Assembly: GCF_021538615.1 (NCBI RefSeq)
Contig: NZ_JAJHIZ010000002.1
Span: forward strand, 372,001-436,000
DNA: 64,000 nucleotides
Direction: 5' to 3'
Origin: Niabella agricola
GTDB lineage: Bacteria > Bacteroidota > Bacteroidia > Chitinophagales > Chitinophagaceae
The notes below the pieces were generated by a model. The model was given only the letters and a program-made list of their open reading frames with translations. It was not told where the DNA came from and searched no databases. Positions 26,800-35,227 of the stretch are shown one piece after another (positions within the stretch are counted from its first letter, which is position 1; every line of letters begins with the position of its first letter). The position numbers and the translations under genes are program-made.

Positions 26800-26821
26800 A
26801 AAGTAGACTAAAAGTAGACTA
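26800..26821. repeat. Two perfect 11-bp direct repeats (AAAGTAGACTA) before the integrase gene
   Basis: Immediately tandem copies at 26800-26810 and 26811-26821. Position between the tRNA 3' end and the integrase ATG would suit arm-type integrase binding sites, but this is inference. Confidence 0.6.
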
Positions 26822-26860
26822 AAATTTAGGCTACCGGAGTCGATTAAAATTGTTCAGGCT

Positions 26861-28234
26861 ATGGCACTCCCAATTAAGCTAATTTGTCGTAAAAACCAGG
26901 TTCATGCTGACGGAACCTGCTCCATTTTTGTTCAGTACTGTTGCAATGAAAATCAGAAACCTTTATTTGGAACGGATGTCAAAATTCCACCCATCTATTG
27001 GGATAACGGAAGCCGCTGCATTAGTGACCGGCTACCTGCAACGCATGGTGATTACAACGAGCTCAATAATGAGCTAAAAAGACTGAAAAAAATCGTAGAA
27101 GACATAGTTACCTATGCCGGATTAAAGAAAATTCCAATTGAGGCCCGCGCTGAGTTTACAAAGAAACATTTTTCGCCGACCTTTGACTTTGATGATATTG
27201 AAGCAAAAGAAAAAGAAGCCGCTGACCAACAGGAAACCGAAAAGAAAAACAAGCTCAGTGTCTATTATCAATTTGATGAGTTTATAAAATCCAAGAAACG
27301 GAAGGTAAGTAACGCCACCCTCACAGTTTATGGCAATGTAAAGTCCCATTTACTCGCATTTGAAGCATTCCGGGATCAGGAGATCTCCTTTGATAGCTTC
27401 GATTTTAGCTTCTATGAAGATTTTGTGGACTACCTGACTTTTGAGCATGTACATATGCGCAGAAAAACGTTGCTAACCGGTCTTAAATTAAATACCATTG
27501 GGAAAACGATCAAGCATCTCCGGGGTTTCATTAAAGACCGGATTAAAAGAAAAATTATTAAGCCCATCGACCTGTCCGATTTCAGAATACCGGAGGAAGA
27601 AAGCGACGCCATATACCTCACCTATGAGGAGATCGCCAAAATCTATCAAACCGATCTGTCAGAACATCTCTATCTTAGAGAGTACAGGGATTTATTTGTC
27701 CTGGCTTGTTTAACCGGGCTGCGGTTTTCAGACTTTTCAACTCTTCGACCAGAGGATCTCCAAAGGGATATGCTCTATAAAAAGCAGGAAAAATCCGACC
27801 ATTGGGTGATTATTCCTTTACGGCACGAAGCAAAACTGATCTTTACCCGTCAGTTCCGCGATCGCATACCGGAGTTGACAAATCCTGAATTTAATAGACA
27901 TATTAAGACCATTGGGAAACTTGCGGGAATTACCCAAATAGTAAAATTCTCCTACAAAAAAGGCAACCAAACAATAACGGTGACCAAGCCAAAATATGAG
28001 TGGATCACATCTCATACTGCACGCCGTTCTTTCTGTACTAACGAGTTTCTAGCAGGTACGCCGGTTGAACTCATTATGAAGATCAGCGGTCATAAAAGAA
28101 CAAAGGACTTCTACAGGTATATCCGCATTACTCCAGAGGAAGCTGCAAGGAAGGTTAAAGAATTATGGTTGGCTCGGAATGATATGAAATTGATAAAAGA
28201 AACGGTAGCTGAAATAGAATTGCAATATAATTAG
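26861..28234 (+). CDS. Tyrosine recombinase / phage-type integrase
   Basis: A 457-aa integrase of the Bacteroidota mobile-element type. An N-terminal arm-binding domain (ICRKNQVHADGTCSIFVQY) precedes a SAM-like core-binding domain at about residues 120-230 (SVYYQFDEFIKSKKRKVSN). The catalytic domain shows Arg in LTGLRFSDFSTL (about 288), HTARRSF (about 385) and GHKRTKDFYRYI with the nucleophilic Tyr (about 416). All catalytic residues look present, so it may be active. It lies about 200 bp downstream of tRNA-Asp and reads away from it, as in tRNA-integrated islands and ICEs. No conjugation genes are seen in the window. Confidence 0.93.
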   Translation: MALPIKLICRKNQVHADGTCSIFVQYCCNENQKPLFGTDVKIPPIYWDNGSRCISDRLPATHGDYNELNNELKRLKKIVEDIVTYAGLKKIPIEARAEFTKKHFSPTFDFDDIEAKEKEAADQQETEKKNKLSVYYQFDEFIKSKKRKVSNATLTVYGNVKSHLLAFEAFRDQEISFDSFDFSFYEDFVDYLTFEHVHMRRKTLLTGLKLNTIGKTIKHLRGFIKDRIKRKIIKPIDLSDFRIPEEESDAIYLTYEEIAKIYQTDLSEHLYLREYRDLFVLACLTGLRFSDFSTLRPEDLQRDMLYKKQEKSDHWVIIPLRHEAKLIFTRQFRDRIPELTNPEFNRHIKTIGKLAGITQIVKFSYKKGNQTITVTKPKYEWITSHTARRSFCTNEFLAGTPVELIMKISGHKRTKDFYRYIRITPEEAARKVKELWLARNDMKLIKETVAEIELQYN

Positions 28235-28822
28235 AAATAAATATTGTTCGTTTTGAATTAATAAATTTTGGCAGAGCGGTTTCATTGAAAATCGTGTATT
28301 TAAATCCTGGGCAATTTACCAGAATTTATTCAACTAATTTAAATTACGGTACTTAATATGTGTTACGCTTGTTTTGTGCTTAAAAACGACACAAAATAAA
28401 AAAATGGATTAGTAGTATAGTAGCGCTGTGTTGGAAACGGTTTTAGAGCAAGGGAGTTCAACAATCTTTAAAAAACCACAATTTTCAATCCATAAATAAG
28501 TTTTTGTGCAAAAATCTTCTATAGTGTTTCAAGTATATGCCTGTCAATAAGTGAATTTAAACGATGGCCTGTTCTATGCATATTAATAATGATTCTGCGG
28601 AGAATACTTTTGTTCATGTAAAAAGAAAGTAAAGACAGTGATTTTATAAAAAGAAGATGACTGTTAACGACTCATTTGCAGGAACCGGATATAGCTGATA
28701 AATGCACAAAACCTGTGATATATGTAAGTCTGGCATATAAATATGTAAAGCAAATAACGATCAATTATAGACCTTTAGAGACTTTGACCCCGGGGCATCT
28801 GAATTTAAGGCAGTCTCAATTT
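28235..28822. other. AT-rich non-coding stretch after the integrase
   Basis: About 590 bp, strongly AT-rich, with no convincing gene, RNA or repeat found by eye. An open frame beginning at 28676 is probably only coding, if at all, from the Met at 28823. Confidence 0.5.
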
Positions 28823-29041
28823 ATGAACATAAAGGCAACTAAAAGCAATCGCTTTTTTGAACCGGCAACAGACGGAAAAGGAAATCTGAAACAGGTAGAA
28901 AAGGAAACCATCGGGTTGAAAAAGCCCTGGTCCATGCTTGAAATGAAAAAAACAAAGAAGAAATCATCACAGGGGGTACTAGCTAACTATTCAAAGATGC
29001 GTGAGCGGATTCTAAAATTTGTAAGAAGCATACAGCTGTAG
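28823..29041 (+). CDS. Hypothetical small basic protein
   Basis: A 72-aa Lys-rich polypeptide (MNIKATKSNRFFEPATDG at the start). No recognised family, signal peptide or membrane segment. The frame is open from 28676, but the upstream 49 codons look non-coding, so the ATG at 28823 was preferred. It may be a short accessory protein of the integrated element or a chance frame. Confidence 0.3.
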   Translation: MNIKATKSNRFFEPATDGKGNLKQVEKETIGLKKPWSMLEMKKTKKKSSQGVLANYSKMRERILKFVRSIQL

Positions 29042-29491
29042 CAAATTTATTGAACAGGTGAAGATCTGTTATTAAATAAAAACAAATGTGAACCATAACC
29101 CTTTTCCTATATAAAGGTTGCATTATGCAAAAAATGCCTTTATTTAATACAAAAGATAAACTGAGTACGGTGTATAAAATAATGGCTGTAAATTTTATAC
29201 GTATCGAAAAAGTGGCTCAATTTATAATAGAAGCGCCGGATGATTTTGTTTTTGAAGATGTTTGAAATGAGATACTACATCAAATGTGTAATAATGCAAA
29301 GCAAAGGATCAACCATCATTTTATAGCCGTTAAGACGACGTCCTTTAGCAGGTGCTACAAATTCATTCAAAAGAGGGCCTTTACATAAGGCCGGTTGTTA
29401 ACATACTGTTCACCTGAGGATGTAAAAAAGACGTTTAAAGTCAGCGTCTGAATACATTTTCAAAAAAGTTAAGGGTTTAATAAAAGGAAAT
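29042..29491. other. Mostly non-coding stretch with one possible small ORF
   Basis: 450 bp. Apart from the 46-codon frame at 29125-29265 it holds a small GGCCTT/AAGGCC hairpin at about 29374-29390 with no T run. Nothing else could be supported. Confidence 0.5.
29125..29265 (+). CDS. Possible small ORF (46 aa), unknown
   Basis: ATG to TGA frame encoding a polypeptide with ordinary protein composition (KIMAVNFIRIEKVAQFI then EAPDDFVFEDV). No family is recognised. It is too short to judge by composition alone, and conservation would decide. Confidence 0.3.
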   Translation: MQKMPLFNTKDKLSTVYKIMAVNFIRIEKVAQFIIEAPDDFVFEDV

Positions 29492-29716
29492 ATGCATATT
29501 CCTGTTCAATTTGAATTTGAAGGAAGAAAAATCTTTGGTGAGCTGAGAAGAAGCAGGAAGATGAATTCCAGACATTACCGGTTATATATTAACAATCGGG
29601 AAGTGGGGGATTTTTTTAAAACAGAGCGTTCCGGATGGCAATATACAACCCAACAGGGGTACTTCCCGGTTATAGCCATGCAGCTATTGCCATATGTGGA
29701 TGAAAGAAAAGACTGA
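29492..29716 (+). CDS. Hypothetical small protein
   Basis: A 74-aa soluble basic protein (IPVQFEFEGRKIFGELRRSR then SRHYRLYINNREVGDFF). It has a predicted beta-rich pattern with no signal peptide. A purine-rich stretch (AAAAGGAAAT) lies just before the ATG. Family not recognised; sequence character suggests a real gene. Confidence 0.5.
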   Translation: MHIPVQFEFEGRKIFGELRRSRKMNSRHYRLYINNREVGDFFKTERSGWQYTTQQGYFPVIAMQLLPYVDERKD

Positions 29717-29751
29717 TAAAAATTGCTGCAGTTATTTTGGGTATCTGAGTT

Positions 29752-30027
29752 CTACAGAGTGGGGAAAGCGCTGCGCCTGATCCAGTTAAAAGCGGAAACC
29801 TCACTTTTCGCAGCATCCGGCAGATCCCGCGTAATGGCCTGCTCAATGATCCTGCCTTCTTGGAGGCTTGCTCGCCCGGCCAATGATGCGTAAAAGTTGA
29901 TCAGGTAAAGCACCTGATCGCCATTATTTTTATCAAATCTTCTGCGGCTGGGCTGGCCACTAAAAGCAGGCTGTTCGTTGTTCCAGGTATAGTGGGTGCC
30001 CGACAGATCTTGTTTTTGGAAATGCAT
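29752..30027 (-). CDS. Conserved-looking hypothetical protein of Bacteroidota
   Basis: A 91-aa soluble protein from the Met at 30027 (MHFQKQDLSGTHYTWNNE); an earlier Met at 30051 would add 8 residues. The core FDKNNGDQVLYLINFYASL and the C-terminal EVSAFNWIRRS look like a small family I associate with Bacteroidota genomes, without known function. Leftward, ending beside the convergent small ORF at 29716. The next upstream gene on the strand (RRM protein) has its own terminator, so this gene needs its own promoter. Confidence 0.6.
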   Translation of the reverse strand: MHFQKQDLSGTHYTWNNEQPAFSGQPSRRRFDKNNGDQVLYLINFYASLAGRASLQEGRIIEQAITRDLPDAAKSEVSAFNWIRRSAFPTL

Positions 30028-30079
30028 GGTACATGTTTTAAAATGAAGCACACTGAATACTCACAACAGTTATACTATT

Positions 30080-30109
30080 AAAAAAGAAGGGGCCGGACGG
30101 CCCCTTCGA
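30080..30109 (-). terminator. Intrinsic terminator of the RRM gene
   Basis: GAAGGGGCC / GGCCCCTTC hairpin followed on the minus strand by a run of T. It lies 8 nt downstream of the leftward RRM gene stop. Confidence 0.9.
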
Positions 30110-30116
30110 ACATTCA

Positions 30117-30383
30117 TTACCATTTTCTATTAGACCGCTCTTCCCGTTCTTTTGCAGCCGAAACAGCAATTCTCCTGCCATCGACATCCTTACCGTCCAG
30201 CTCTTTCATTGCGAGTGTGGCATCTGAAACTGAGCCCATTTCTACGAAACCAAAGCCCCGGCTCTTCCCGGTGGTTCTATCCATAATTACTTTGGCAGAA
30301 GACACTTGTCCGAAGCTGCTAAAAAGTTCGCGCAAATCATCGTCAGAGGCATGAAACCCCAGGTTTGAAACATACATGTTCAT
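30117..30383 (-). CDS. RNA-recognition-motif (RRM) RNA-binding protein
   Basis: An 88-aa single-RRM protein. RNP2 is MYVSNLGF (residues 3-10) and RNP1 is KSRGFGFVEM (about 40-49). The fold continues to GRRIAVSAAKE, with a short basic tail. Bacterial RRM proteins of this type, known from cyanobacteria and Bacteroidota, bind single-stranded RNA and are often cold-induced. It probably acts as an RNA chaperone. Monocistronic with a strong terminator. A DEAD-box helicase and two desaturases a few kb away would fit the same stress response (inference). Met1 and Met3 are both possible starts. Confidence 0.92.
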   Translation of the reverse strand: MNMYVSNLGFHASDDDLRELFSSFGQVSSAKVIMDRTTGKSRGFGFVEMGSVSDATLAMKELDGKDVDGRRIAVSAAKEREERSNRKW

Positions 30384-30606
30384 TGTAAATAAATTTTTCT
30401 TTTAAAAAATAGAGGCTAAATGCGGCAGCAAAAAAAGAAGAAGGAGAAAAATAAATGCTATTGGTGCGTAGTAGATATGTAACTGATCCTGACTTGAAGT
30501 GATGGAGTATTTATGCCTATCCTTGTAAAGATAAGGCTTTTTAGGCAAATGTGATTTTTTATTTCTAAGGGATTAAGAGAATTAAAGCAGGGATGCCATT
30601 TGCATC

Positions 30607-30894
30607 CTATATCCACCAAATGCCCTGTGCCACAAGGTTGCAGGATTTTATAAACAAATGACTGACATCGCCCGGAAATGGAAACATACCACGCGCGTTG
30701 CCTGGTGTGATAAGTTCTATCATATCATTTTTGAGATTTATAGAGCAGATCTCAAATATATCCGTATCCTTTTTACGTTCTTCATCAAATTGTTCTTTAG
30801 GAGCTCCGCTGGAGGGAAATCTTTTTATAATATCTCCTTTCCGTAATAACGGCACCTGTGCTGCTGAGATCTTTTTGCTGGTCATATCAAACAA
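30607..30894 (-). CDS. Hypothetical protein
   Basis: A 95-aa soluble protein; the Met at residue 4 (MTSKKISAAQVPLL) may be the true start. It contains RKGDIIKRFPSSGAPKEQFD and the hydrophobic FEICSINLKNDMIEL, giving a small alpha/beta pattern. No family recognised. Confidence 0.45.
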   Translation of the reverse strand: MFDMTSKKISAAQVPLLRKGDIIKRFPSSGAPKEQFDEERKKDTDIFEICSINLKNDMIELITPGNARGMFPFPGDVSHLFIKSCNLVAQGIWWI

Positions 30895-31135
30895 TTTATC
30901 AAGTAAAAATTTTAATGATGATGGTAGCAGGCACTGGAAAGGAAGTAGTCAAAAGAAAAGGGACCTCGACTGGAAGCAATCTGCAGAAAAGGATACCGTA
31001 GTATAAATACAAAGGAATTTTTCTTTTGAGCAACCAATCACAATGCATTTCATTGCTAAGGCGAATAAAACTTTTTGTAATAATTCGTGAATCTCCTGGG
31101 TATCTGAATATTCTTTAAAGCCAGGAATAACCGAT

Positions 31136-31366
31136 TTAAACCGAAATAGCTGCGTTTTTAATATCGGTAACAATGTAGTAGAGCGATCCGCTTCTTAATT
31201 CATTATAGCCATCCCAATCGTCTAAATGTATCGTAGTGCCGGTTGCCGCATAATTGTTTAACAATGCAATAGCGTTTCCGGTAAAACAGACATTCGTCGA
31301 TATGTTTTCTTTATCCCCGCCCAGGATGTTAAGTTTGTTGCCTGCATGAAATTGATTTTTAGACAT
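31136..31366 (-). CDS. Hypothetical small protein
   Basis: A 76-aa soluble, acidic-to-neutral protein (MSKNQFHAGNKLNILGGDKE at the start, then a Gly/Asn-rich middle and YYIVTDIKNAAISV). Two Gly/Asn turns and alternating hydrophobics suggest a small beta fold. Family not recognised. It lies 52 nt downstream of nothing on its own strand other than the desaturase's upstream neighbour region, so operon status is unclear. Confidence 0.45.
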   Translation of the reverse strand: MSKNQFHAGNKLNILGGDKENISTNVCFTGNAIALLNNYAATGTTIHLDDWDGYNELRSGSLYYIVTDIKNAAISV

Positions 31367-31418
31367 AAAAGTTGTTTTTAAATTATAGTAAATAAAGCGG
31401 GTAGAAAAATACGTTTCC

Positions 31419-32159
31419 TTAAGCCATTACCGGTTTTTTGGCAAAGCGTATAATGCGTAGCCATTTTAATAACAGGATAACCGGGTACACCGGATCTACC
31501 TCGTGCCAGCGGTTACCAAAATTTACAGAAGACTGATGTTTATGATGATTGTTATGATACGATTCTCCCAGCATCAACACATCTACCACCAGTAAATTGC
31601 GTGATGTATTTCTTAGTCTGAAGTTTATATATCCGTATTTATGTGCAAACCAATTTACCAAAGCTCCATGAAAAGCGCCCATTGTAATAACAACAGGTAA
31701 CAACAGCCACCACCAGAACGAAGAAGCAAAAATCAAAAAAAATGAAATATAGATCGCTACCCAAAGTATACGTGACAGCGGGGAGTTTGCCCAGCGATCA
31801 AAACCGTGCCAGTGGGGCAGGTTCTTTTCAAATCGTTTTTCTATAGGATATCGCTGGTGTACGATCGCTGAATAGATTTTTTTAGTACGCCACATCATGC
31901 TAAACATATTGGAAGAAAAATTAGGTGAGTGTGGGTCTTTTTCCGTATCTGTATATGCATGATGCATCCGGTGCATGATTGCATAAGCCCGCGCACTCAT
32001 GTAAGAAGATCCCTGGGTTAGGTAGGAAAACACGAAAAAGAAGCGCTCCCAGAACCTGCTCATCGTAAAGGAGCCATGCGCCGCATACCGGTGCTGAAAA
32101 AAAGTCTGACTGAATAGCGAAAGATACCACAACGCCACAAAAAAAATTAAAATCGTCAT
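31419..32159 (-). CDS. Acyl-CoA/acyl-lipid delta-9-type fatty acid desaturase
   Basis: A 246-aa membrane di-iron desaturase. The three histidine boxes are visible: HRYAAH (about residues 23-28), HRMHHAY (about 62-68) and YHNNHHKHQ (about 200-208). Hydrophobic pairs lie between them. It introduces a double bond into a saturated acyl chain at the inner membrane. At 246 aa it is of the short Bacteroidota form. An AraC regulator and a second desaturase lie upstream, suggesting common control of membrane fluidity. Confidence 0.92.
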   Translation of the reverse strand: MTILIFFVALWYLSLFSQTFFQHRYAAHGSFTMSRFWERFFFVFSYLTQGSSYMSARAYAIMHRMHHAYTDTEKDPHSPNFSSNMFSMMWRTKKIYSAIVHQRYPIEKRFEKNLPHWHGFDRWANSPLSRILWVAIYISFFLIFASSFWWWLLLPVVITMGAFHGALVNWFAHKYGYINFRLRNTSRNLLVVDVLMLGESYHNNHHKHQSSVNFGNRWHEVDPVYPVILLLKWLRIIRFAKKPVMA

Positions 32160-32373
32160 AATACTATGATGCGTAAAACAGGAATGCAGAAAACGGTATA
32201 AAAAGGAGCCGCTTTTGAATGAGAAGAAGAAGGGGAGCGGGAACCCGTGGATGTTTCGCTGTATCTGTAACCAGCTAAAGATACAACCTTTTGATCATAT
32301 GGTCAAATAGAATGCAATAGCTGTAGCGATGAGCGATGGATCGTTTCGCCTTTTTAATGGCTATAATGCAACA

Positions 32374-32403
32374 ACAAAAAAAGGCAGAATATTTCTTTCT
32401 GCC
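32374..32403 (-). terminator. Intrinsic terminator of the CsbD-like gene
   Basis: GGCAGAA / TTCTGCC stem followed on the minus strand by seven T. It lies 54 nt downstream of the leftward 73-aa gene. Confidence 0.75.
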
Positions 32404-32456
32404 CCACGTTTTCAATAAGATGGATTTCTTTACTGGTATATAAAACAGATGAAGGG

Positions 32457-32678
32457 TTAGGCGCTGGGTTGTACTTTCCTGAGAATATTAATTACCTCAT
32501 CTCTTTTTTTGTTAAGCCGGGTTCCTACCCTGGCGAGTAAGTCATTTTCTTTTCCTTTTTCAAATTTCAAATCGGCATCTACTAAAATCGGATATTTTTC
32601 TTTAAGCGTCTTTGACTGACTGGTCCAATCTCCTATCATTTTAAAATTCTCATTGCTTGTGATTTTACCTGTGTACAT
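32457..32678 (-). CDS. CsbD-like small stress protein
   Basis: A 73-aa soluble protein with the helical hairpin pattern of CsbD/YjbJ proteins: W..Q.K.LKEKYP, VDADLKFEKGKENDLLARVG, then NKKRDEVINIL. It aligns by eye with the clearer CsbD gene at 57906. Function is unknown beyond association with general stress. Monocistronic with its own terminator. Confidence 0.65.
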   Translation of the reverse strand: MYTGKITSNENFKMIGDWTSQSKTLKEKYPILVDADLKFEKGKENDLLARVGTRLNKKRDEVINILRKVQPSA

Positions 32679-32775
32679 GACATTTTATTTAATTTGTAAC
32701 GGAGTTGTTACGTAACAAAGGTCAGGTGTTTTTGGAGCGCTATTACTACACATGTGTTCATTAAACTTACAAATA

Positions 32776-33315
32776 TCACAGGTTTTCTAGGTTTTGCTTA
32801 CGTTTTAGCTTCAATTGCTTATAAAAAGAAGGAGTTAGTCCTGTGATCTTTTTAAACTGGTTAGATAAATGCGCTGCACTACTATAATTAAGTCTGTAAG
32901 AAATTTCTGTCAGGTTCAATTCATCATATAACAGCAATTCCTTTACTTTTTCAATTTTATGCATAATGATAAATTGCTGCAGGTTGATGCCCTTTACCTC
33001 TGAAAAGGTGTTGGAAAGATAAGTATAGCTGTATCCTAACTGTTTACTGATATAATCAGAATAGTTTACTTTAGGTAATTCGTCCGCATGGTGGATCATT
33101 TCCGTTACAACGTTTTTTATTTTCTCAATCAGGATACTCTTTTTGTCGTCCAGTAATTCCAGGCCATACCTAAGCAGGTTTATTCCAAGCAGATGGCGCT
33201 GGCCTTCGGTAATTGTTTCCTGAAGATCAACCACGCCAAGATCTACAGAACCGTGCTGAATGCCCAGTTTTTTCAATTCCTCTTGTACTACCATTTTGCA
33301 TCGGAGGCTTACCAT
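32776..33315 (-). CDS. AraC-family transcriptional regulator
   Basis: A 179-aa regulator from the Met at 33315 (MVSLRCKMVVQEELKKLG); a Met at 33336 would add seven residues not typical of the family. The N-terminal part is a small sensor-like alpha/beta region including GINLLRYGLELLDDKKSILI. The C-terminal AraC HTH pair lies at about residues 80-170 (YISKQLGYSYTYLSNTFSEV then LTEISYRLNYSSAAHLSNQF). It stands between the desaturase genes and the CsbD-like gene and may control them, but no operator was identified. Confidence 0.88.
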   Translation of the reverse strand: MVSLRCKMVVQEELKKLGIQHGSVDLGVVDLQETITEGQRHLLGINLLRYGLELLDDKKSILIEKIKNVVTEMIHHADELPKVNYSDYISKQLGYSYTYLSNTFSEVKGINLQQFIIMHKIEKVKELLLYDELNLTEISYRLNYSSAAHLSNQFKKITGLTPSFYKQLKLKRKQNLENL

Positions 33316-33473
33316 GTATTTTATATATATCCTCATTGCTACGCTTTACCTGGCTAAGATTCCTCCCCGGCCGGTTTCATCATGTACTCACACTTTATAG
33401 AGTTGTTATCCGGGCCTGATTGTGAGGCATGTTATCAAAAGACTCATTTTGAGGAAAAGATCGATGGCATGAA

Positions 33474-34526
33474 TCAGGATTTACCCGGGATCCTTTGTGT
33501 GCGTTCCCTCATCAGGCAAATAGCCTGTTCCCTGGTTTCAAATGTATTATTGATGTTAACCAGATTACTGGCCAGTTTATTATATTGCCGGGTCATTAAA
33601 TAATAAAAAACATGAAGATAATGGATGCCATCAAATACAATGGCTTTCTGCCGTGCAAACTCATCCTGTCGCTTTAAAAACTCCTGCGGCATGTCTGTAT
33701 AATGCATACCCGGCCGCAAGTGATGTATGATATGGTACCCATCATTCCAGCAGGTGTGATTATAGGGCGTATTAATACAGTTAATTGAATTTGTATAGAT
33801 GTTTTCAGGATTGCTGCCGTCTATAAACGAATGTTGTGCCCAGTTCCCCAGCATCATTACAAACCGGGCAAACAGCAACGGAAAAACACATACCATTAAT
33901 GTGGCCTTCAAATTGACAAAGCAGAGCACAATACAAAAAATGATGTATGACCATTCTCCAACGGTTAACCGGGTGTACAATTTTTTCCTTTTATGGCTAT
34001 ATAAATACTGAAAGGTTTGCATCACTCCCAAAAACAGAAAGTTAAAAAAATAGGATAAGAAGCTTTTGAAACTATCCCTTTGGTAGTGCATCGTACTGCT
34101 GGAGTCTTCTTCGTTATTGTTTTCAACATGATGCATTCCCATGTGGTGGCTGAAATAACTTTCGGGAGTATGTCCAAACAGCGGGCAAATAATCCAGCTG
34201 ATGTATCCATGAATTTTTTGCTGATGACCGGGCTTGAACATTTTCCTGTGGCACAGGCAATGGAACATTAAACCGAAGCGGCCCTTAAAATAAAACTGAG
34301 AAAAGTAAAAATAGATAAGCGCCACCAGCCACCATGCCCATCCTTTTAACAGGGGGGTAAAAAGCAGCAGTGCAACCGGCAATATGAAAATATGGATCCG
34401 GGTAAGCAGATACATAAAGGGAAGATCTCGTTTGTCATTCATAAAGCGGAGCCAGAAATTTTCGTAACGGCTAAAATGGGCTTTAGTTGTATAAACGGGA
34501 TCCGTTAAGGCGGATAAAATTTTCAT
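33474..34526 (-). CDS. Fatty acid desaturase (acyl-lipid, front-end-like family)
   Basis: A 350-aa membrane di-iron desaturase from the Met at 34526 (MKILSALTDPVYTTKAHFSR); the upstream in-frame Met at 34595 adds 23 residues of poor coding character. Histidine boxes are HCLCHRK, SHHMGMHH and HIIHHLRPGMH, with four to five hydrophobic helices around them. It differs from the shorter delta-9-type enzyme nearby and probably desaturates phospholipid acyl chains at another position. Together the two give the cell a set of fluidity-adjusting enzymes. Confidence 0.88.
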   Translation of the reverse strand: MKILSALTDPVYTTKAHFSRYENFWLRFMNDKRDLPFMYLLTRIHIFILPVALLLFTPLLKGWAWWLVALIYFYFSQFYFKGRFGLMFHCLCHRKMFKPGHQQKIHGYISWIICPLFGHTPESYFSHHMGMHHVENNNEEDSSSTMHYQRDSFKSFLSYFFNFLFLGVMQTFQYLYSHKRKKLYTRLTVGEWSYIIFCIVLCFVNLKATLMVCVFPLLFARFVMMLGNWAQHSFIDGSNPENIYTNSINCINTPYNHTCWNDGYHIIHHLRPGMHYTDMPQEFLKRQDEFARQKAIVFDGIHYLHVFYYLMTRQYNKLASNLVNINNTFETREQAICLMRERTQRIPGKS

Positions 34527-35227
34527 TCGTAAATTTTTATTGTTTTTAGACGCCCGATGTATTGGAGTAACCTTTGATTTGAAAAGCTCTCTCACATCGG
34601 ATTTATCCGTATATTCTATTATTGTTCGCCGTTGGTGGAAGACTTTAGCAGCTGGTTTGAATTTCGCACATTGTGTTGTGTGGAGAATAATAATTGTGCT
34701 CCGTTTCAGGCAGACATTTTAAATATGTAGTTAAATATTTTCGTAAGATACTTATTTAAACCGGCATTATTAATATTTACTGGCTTTGCCGGTGTTAAAG
34801 AATCGCCATTATCGGGATTGTAATTGTTCTGATTATTTGCAATAGGTCAATAAGGTAACTTATTTATTACCCTGTTTGCTGCGGCCGGTATTCGATAATT
34901 GGCTGACCTCTAATGGCTGAGATGGATGCAGGCCTTTTTTTAAAATGAAATTTTCATTAAGCACCTGACTTTGATTTGCTTTTATAGACTACCAGGGTTT
35001 ATATAAAACATTGATTATAAACAAAGCCAAGACCCACCTGTAATCAATGATTTCTATTTTTCAGAAAAAGCACAAAACGTCATCGCTGTGAAAATATAAT
35101 GATCAATACCGGTTAAATGAACTACCTTCGGTTCTTTGTATGTTATCCTACACTGGATTTGTCTTCCTTCCCCCATTCAAATATAGTGATTGCTTAACGT
35201 AAGACAGGCATCGCCTTCGCACTGTTT
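34527..35227. other. Long divergent intergenic region before the DEAD-box gene
   Basis: About 700 bp, AT-rich, between the leftward desaturase and the rightward helicase. It contains an inverted repeat (35009-35049) and no supported gene. A long leader of the helicase mRNA is possible, as in cold-induced helicases, but cannot be shown. Confidence 0.5.
35009..35049. repeat. Perfect 9-bp inverted repeat CATTGATTA-N23-TAATCAATG
   Basis: Arms at 35009-35017 and 35041-35049, perfect, in the region upstream of the DEAD-box helicase gene. It could be an operator or an mRNA leader hairpin; no T run. Confidence 0.5.
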
